From NCBI RefSeq assembly GCF_025463825.1, contig NZ_JAODBG010000116.1:1-35336 (forward strand): a DNA stretch of 35,336 nt, in the 5' to 3' direction. Under the pieces are notes generated by a model. That model saw only the letters and a program-made list of their open reading frames with translations, had not been told where the DNA came from and ran no database searches. Shown in pieces: positions 32,189-35,336 of the stretch. Position numbers and translations under genes: made by a program. This DNA is from Cryobacterium sp. (GTDB lineage: Bacteria > Actinomycetota > Actinomycetes > Actinomycetales > Microbacteriaceae). Every line of letters begins with the position of its first letter. The first letter of the stretch is position 1.

Positions 32189-33160
32189 ATGTCCTCGACA
32201 GTCTCCTCCGGGAGTGTCACCCCGAGCCCCGCCGCCAGGCCCACCCGGCCAGGCGGCGGGGGCCCCCGCCGGGGCCGCCGGGGCCAGCTCCTGGGCAGGA
32301 ACCCACTCGGGCTCCTGCTCAGCGCCCCCTACCTGCTCTTCGTGCTCCTGGTCTTCGCCTACCCACTGGTCTTCGCCTTCTACATGTCCTTCCACGACTA
32401 CTTCTTCGCCGCTCCCGGCGCCGTGGTGGACCGACCGTTTGTCGGGCTCGCGAACTTCCAGGAGGTGCTGAGCGACCCGGCGATCATCCGCTCATTCGGC
32501 AACGTCGGCATCTTCCTTCTGATCAACGTGCCCCTCACCGTCGTGCTGTCGCTGGTGCTCGCGACGGCCCTGAACAAGATCGTGCGTGCCCGCACTTTTT
32601 TGCGGGTGTCCTTCTATGTGCCGTATGTCACGGCCAGCGTCGCCGTCGTCGTGGTCTGGCTCTTCCTGTTCAGCGGCAACGGGCTGGTCAACCAGATCCT
32701 CGGTCCGCTGGCCCCAGACCCGGCCTGGCTGATCAACCCGCTCCTGGCGATGCCCACGATCGCCATCTTCGTCACCTGGAAGCAGATGGGCTTTTTCATC
32801 CTGCTCTACCTGGCCGCCCTGCAGAACGTCTCCGACGAACTGTATGAGGCCGCCGCGACGGATGGCGCGGGCAAGATCCGCATGTTCTTCTCGATCACCG
32901 TGCCGGGCGTGCGGCCCGCGACAGTGTTGGTCCTGTTGCTGGCGACGATCACCGGCGCGAACCTCTTCACGGAGCCCTACCTGCTCACCGGCGGTGGCGG
33001 CCCGAACGGGGCCTCGTCCTCGCCCGTGCTGATCATGTACCAGCGCGGCATCGAACAGGGCGAGCCGGGCATTGCCGCCGCGATCGGGGTCATCCTCGTC
33101 ATCGGCGTGCTCATCCTGGCGTTCATCCAACGCAAGGTGGCCGGAGGGGACGAATCATGA
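32189..33160 (+). CDS. ABC sugar transporter permease 1 (MalF type)
   Basis: This 323-residue inner-membrane protein has a basic, proline- and glycine-rich N-terminal tail of about 35 residues and six membrane segments. The cytoplasmic EAA loop YEAAATDGAGKIRMFFSITVPGVRP, about residues 221-245, docks onto the ATPase. It starts eight bases after the binding-protein stop and overlaps permease 2 by ATGA. It belongs to the CUT1 family. Confidence 0.92.
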   Translation: MSSTVSSGSVTPSPAARPTRPGGGGPRRGRRGQLLGRNPLGLLLSAPYLLFVLLVFAYPLVFAFYMSFHDYFFAAPGAVVDRPFVGLANFQEVLSDPAIIRSFGNVGIFLLINVPLTVVLSLVLATALNKIVRARTFLRVSFYVPYVTASVAVVVVWLFLFSGNGLVNQILGPLAPDPAWLINPLLAMPTIAIFVTWKQMGFFILLYLAALQNVSDELYEAAATDGAGKIRMFFSITVPGVRPATVLVLLLATITGANLFTEPYLLTGGGGPNGASSSPVLIMYQRGIEQGEPGIAAAIGVILVIGVLILAFIQRKVAGGDES

Positions 33161-34095
33161 GCAACGCACAGAATCCGGCGGTCACCGCCGGCCTGGCACA
33201 CGCGGACCCCGCGCAGACGTCGACCGTGCGAACCCGGACCGGACGTCGCAACGTCGAAGGCATGAGCCGCGGGCAGAACATCCTGCGGTACGTGGTCCTC
33301 TCCATCGGCGCCCTGCTGTTCCTGTTTCCGTTCTACTACATGGTGATCGGCTCCCTGCAGACCGCGCCGGACCCGACCATCGCCGGGGCGTTCCCCAACC
33401 CGGGGAACGTCACCGGCCAGAACTACGCCGACATCAATAGCCGCATCAACCTGTTCCAGGGACTGGTCAACTCCGGAATCTTCGCCGGCGGAGTCATCCT
33501 CTGCACCGTCGTATTCGGTGTGCTGGTCGGTTACGCCCTGGCGCAGCTGGAGTGGCGCGGACGCGGGGTCACCTTCGCACTGATGCTGCTCGTTCAGGTG
33601 ATTCCCTTCCAGCTGCTGATGATTCCGCTCTACGTGATGATCGCCAGGGATTACGGCCTGGCCGACAGCTATGCGGGCATGATCCTTCCGTTCGCCATCA
33701 ACTCGACGGCGGTACTGGTGTTCCGGCAGTATTTCCTGCAGGTGCCCAAGGCCCTCTTCGACGCGGCCCGGATCGACGGCGCCGGTGAGTTGAAGATCCT
33801 CTGGAGCATTGCGTTGCCGCTCGTGCGGCCCGCCCTGCTGACCGTGGTGCTGCTCACCTTCATCGGCCCGTGGAACGAATTCCTCTGGCCGTTCCTGATC
33901 ACCAAGGAGGCCGCACTGCAACCGCTCGCGGTGTCGCTGGCGAACTACCTCACCAACGTCGCGGGTACCGCGGCGAACCCGATCGGCGCCGTCCTCGCCG
34001 GCGCCTGCGTACTGGCCGCCCCGATGGTCATCCTCTTCATCATCTTCCAACAGCACTTCGTTTCGAGCGATATCGGCTCGGGCGTGAAAGGTTAG
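33157..34095 (+). CDS. ABC sugar transporter permease 2 (MalG type)
   Basis: This 312-residue inner-membrane protein has about six hydrophobic segments after a 45-residue polar N-terminus, and the EAA loop FDAARIDGAGELKILWSIALPLVRPALLTV, about residues 200-229. It pairs with the preceding permease. No nucleotide-binding subunit is encoded in this operon within the window, so a shared MsiK-like ATPase encoded elsewhere is likely, as is common for actinobacterial sugar transporters. Confidence 0.92.
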   Translation: MSNAQNPAVTAGLAHADPAQTSTVRTRTGRRNVEGMSRGQNILRYVVLSIGALLFLFPFYYMVIGSLQTAPDPTIAGAFPNPGNVTGQNYADINSRINLFQGLVNSGIFAGGVILCTVVFGVLVGYALAQLEWRGRGVTFALMLLVQVIPFQLLMIPLYVMIARDYGLADSYAGMILPFAINSTAVLVFRQYFLQVPKALFDAARIDGAGELKILWSIALPLVRPALLTVVLLTFIGPWNEFLWPFLITKEAALQPLAVSLANYLTNVAGTAANPIGAVLAGACVLAAPMVILFIIFQQHFVSSDIGSGVKG

Positions 34096-34097
34096 AC

Positions 34098-35171
34098 ATG
34101 AGCTCCACCGCACTCTTCCCCTACACCCTCACCCGGATGGGTGTCGTCATGACGCCCGAGGACGGCAACGAACTCGAGGCAGAGGGCGTCCTCAACCCCG
34201 GGTCGGGGCACACCCCGGACGGCATCCTGTACCTGCTCCCCCGGCTCGTTGCCACCGGCAACGTCTCCCGGGTGGGACTGGCCCGGGTGATCATCGAGAA
34301 CGGCGTGCCCACCGGCGTCGAACGCGAGGGCGTGGTCCTGGCGCCCGACCGAGGCTGGGAGCGCGGGGCGAACAACGCCGGGGTCGAGGACCCGCGGGTC
34401 ACGTTCATCCCGCGGCTCGGCCTGCACGTGATGACGTACGTCGCCTACGGGCCGCTCGGCCCCCGCACCGCCGTCGCGGTGTCGGACAACCTGCGCGACT
34501 GGCGGCGCCTCGGCCCTGCCCTGTTCGCCTACGAGGAGGCCCTCGACATGGACCTCAACCTGTTCCACAACAAGGACACCGTGTTCTTCCCCGAGCCGGT
34601 CACGGCGCCCGACGGAGTGGAAAGCTTCGCGGTGCTGCACCGGCCGATGTGGGACCTGGACGAGACCAAGGATGGCGAAGGCATCCGGGTGCCGGCCGGC
34701 GTGACCGACCAGCGGCAGAGCATCTGGATCAGCTACGTGCCCGTCGCCGACGCGGTGGCAGATGTCTCCGCGCTCACCCTCTGGCGCGGGCACCGGTTCC
34801 TCGCCGGGCCGGAGTTCGCGTTCGAGGAGCTCAAGATCGGCGGCGGCCCCGCGCCGCTGCGGGTTCCGGAGGGCTGGCTACTGCTGCACCACGGCGTCAC
34901 CGGCATCCTGGCCAAGGCGTTCGACCCGCAGCAGAAGGTGAACTACGCCGCCGGCGGCATGATCCTGGACGCCGACGACCCCACCATCGTGCTCAGCCGC
35001 ACGAGCGAGCCGCTGCTGAAGGCCGAGACCGCCGACGAGACCAGCGGCATCGTGCCCAATGTGGTGTTCCCGACCGCGATCGAAGAGGTCGAGGGGCAGC
35101 TCTTCGTCTTCTACGGCATGGCCGACTCCAAGATCGGGGTGGCCAGGCTCGACAGGCGCGCGGAGACCTAA
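34098..35171 (+). CDS. Glycoside hydrolase family 130 enzyme (beta-mannoside phosphorylase or hydrolase)
   Basis: This 357-residue five-bladed beta-propeller enzyme of family GH130 acts on beta-mannosides, most members by phosphorolysis to mannose 1-phosphate. Family motifs visible are GVEDPRVTFI (from residue 95, with the conserved acidic pair Glu97-Asp98), HNKDTVFFPEP (from 157), GWLLLHHGV, and the C-terminal VPNVVFPTAIEEVEGQLFVFYGMADSKIGVARL. It has no signal peptide, so it works in the cytoplasm on imported substrate. The ATG at 34098 follows GAAAGG and begins two bases after permease 2. A longer frame reaching left to 33870 reads through the permease gene and is discarded. Phosphorylase versus hydrolase activity is undecided. 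Confidence 0.88.
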   Translation: MSSTALFPYTLTRMGVVMTPEDGNELEAEGVLNPGSGHTPDGILYLLPRLVATGNVSRVGLARVIIENGVPTGVEREGVVLAPDRGWERGANNAGVEDPRVTFIPRLGLHVMTYVAYGPLGPRTAVAVSDNLRDWRRLGPALFAYEEALDMDLNLFHNKDTVFFPEPVTAPDGVESFAVLHRPMWDLDETKDGEGIRVPAGVTDQRQSIWISYVPVADAVADVSALTLWRGHRFLAGPEFAFEELKIGGGPAPLRVPEGWLLLHHGVTGILAKAFDPQQKVNYAAGGMILDADDPTIVLSRTSEPLLKAETADETSGIVPNVVFPTAIEEVEGQLFVFYGMADSKIGVARLDRRAET

Positions 35172-35177
35172 CCGCCG

Positions 35178-35222
35178 ACTGTTCCCGAAGCGGACAATTG
35201 CGCCCGGCACACGGAAGTTGTC
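35178..35222. repeat. Interspersed palindrome, copy 2, apparently truncated by an IS end
   Basis: The left arm ACTGTTCCCGAAGCGGACAA continues to 35207, closely matching copy 1. A CACA loop follows, then only the first part of a right arm (CGGAAGTTGTC to 35222). The remainder expected from copy 1 (further GCGG...CAGT) is absent, and the sequence changes to the end of an IS3-family element from 35219. Confidence 0.6.
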
Positions 35223-35336
35223 AACCTGTCTGAGACAGCAGGCGGGTGTTGATTCCGGTTTTTAGTGGGTGTTGTGGTGCGGTCGGGCGCCGTCTGAAGC
35301 GTTCGGGGTGCTCGGCCCAGTACTGGTCGAGACGGT
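35219..35336 (-). mobile_element. IS3-family insertion sequence, 3' end (partial)
   Basis: The element enters from the right edge. Its terminus on the plus strand reads TGTCAACCTGTCTGAGACAG, beginning with TG as IS3 ends do and containing the block TGAGACA also present near the end of the left-edge element. The transposase stop codon lies inside this terminal repeat, common in this family. Confidence 0.6.
35221..35336 (-). CDS. IS3-family transposase OrfB, C-terminal fragment (rest beyond window)
   Basis: A minus-strand open frame entering from the right edge encodes 37 residues and stops with TGA at 35223-35221. The sequence LDQYWAEHPERFRRRPTAPQHP resembles the AAYAAHPERFVRGRPxPP C-terminal tail of actinobacterial IS3-family OrfB integrase-type transposases. 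The DDE residues lie outside the window. The assignment depends on this short tail and on the adjacent terminus. Confidence 0.65.
   Translation of the reverse strand, partial: RLDQYWAEHPERFRRRPTAPQHPLKTGINTRLLSQTG

Noticed and set aside
33870-34097. Extension of the GH130 gene to 33870
   Set aside because: It would overlap permease 2 out of frame. Family homology begins just after the ATG at 34098, which has its own ribosome site.
1-35336. The window as a composite transposon bounded by two IS3-type elements
   Set aside because: It contains core housekeeping genes (aroG, pyc, def, apt, garA) with normal actinobacterial synteny and uniform composition. The flanking elements more likely arrived independently.
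1-35336. tRNA, rRNA, riboswitch or phage genes
   Set aside because: Nothing resembling cloverleaf, rRNA or known riboswitch cores was seen in the short intergenic gaps, and no phage-type genes were recognised.

Overview
The window is high-GC, gene-dense DNA with frequent GTG starts, ATGA/GTGA stop-start overlaps and actinobacterial gene neighbourhoods. The combination of a C50-carotenoid operon, the garA-ftsR-MerR block and the class II DAHP synthase/plsC/fadD15 block points to a pigmented member of the Microbacteriaceae. Cryobacterium or a relative fits best, but the genus is an inference. I see no tRNA, rRNA or CRISPR array, and no gene-free stretch longer than 300 bases.

Layout. (1) 1-~369: 5' part of an IS3-family orfA, cut by the window edge. 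(2) 434-502: a long imperfect palindrome, first of three related copies. (3) 522-6267: core metabolism: class II DAHP synthase, PlsC acyltransferase and ROK glucokinase on the minus strand, a divergent FadD15-type acyl-CoA ligase, then peptide deformylase. (4) 6365-12094: a MinD/ParA-like ATPase with a long disordered N-terminus, pyruvate carboxylase, and a divergent small ParA ATPase ending at a clear intrinsic terminator. (5) 12159-14743: a minus-strand regulatory block (Rv1830-type MerR, FtsR, GarA/OdhI) plus a CDP-alcohol phosphatidyltransferase. (6) 14778-18550: the two-gene NHEJ system, Ku and Pol-PE-Lig LigD, facing away from each other. LigD overlaps a broken DUF1295 membrane reductase gene. 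(7) 19239-21116: NUDIX hydrolase, deoC and apt. (8) 21191-27614: a MarR regulator resembling CrtR, divergent from a tightly coupled operon idi-crtE-crtB-crtI-crtYe-crtYf-crtEb. This set suffices to make IPP/DMAPP, GGPP, phytoene, lycopene, and then an elongated, cyclised C50 carotenoid such as decaprenoxanthin. (9) 27662-29523: an S4-domain RNA-binding protein and a lipase-maturation-factor-like membrane protein. (10) 29584-35171: palindrome copy 1, then a LacI-controlled sugar operon (LacI, lipoprotein binding protein, two permeases, GH130 enzyme) with two LacI-type operators 21 bp apart. No ABC ATPase is present in this operon. (11) 35178-35336: palindrome copy 2, apparently interrupted by the end of another IS3-family element that runs off the window.

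Most of the window is ordinary chromosome. The items that repay a second look are the interspersed palindrome family and the IS junction inside one copy, the putative CrtR operator with a leaderless regulator transcript, the paired LacI operators in front of the GH130 operon, and the internally deleted DUF1295 gene beside the NHEJ ligase.
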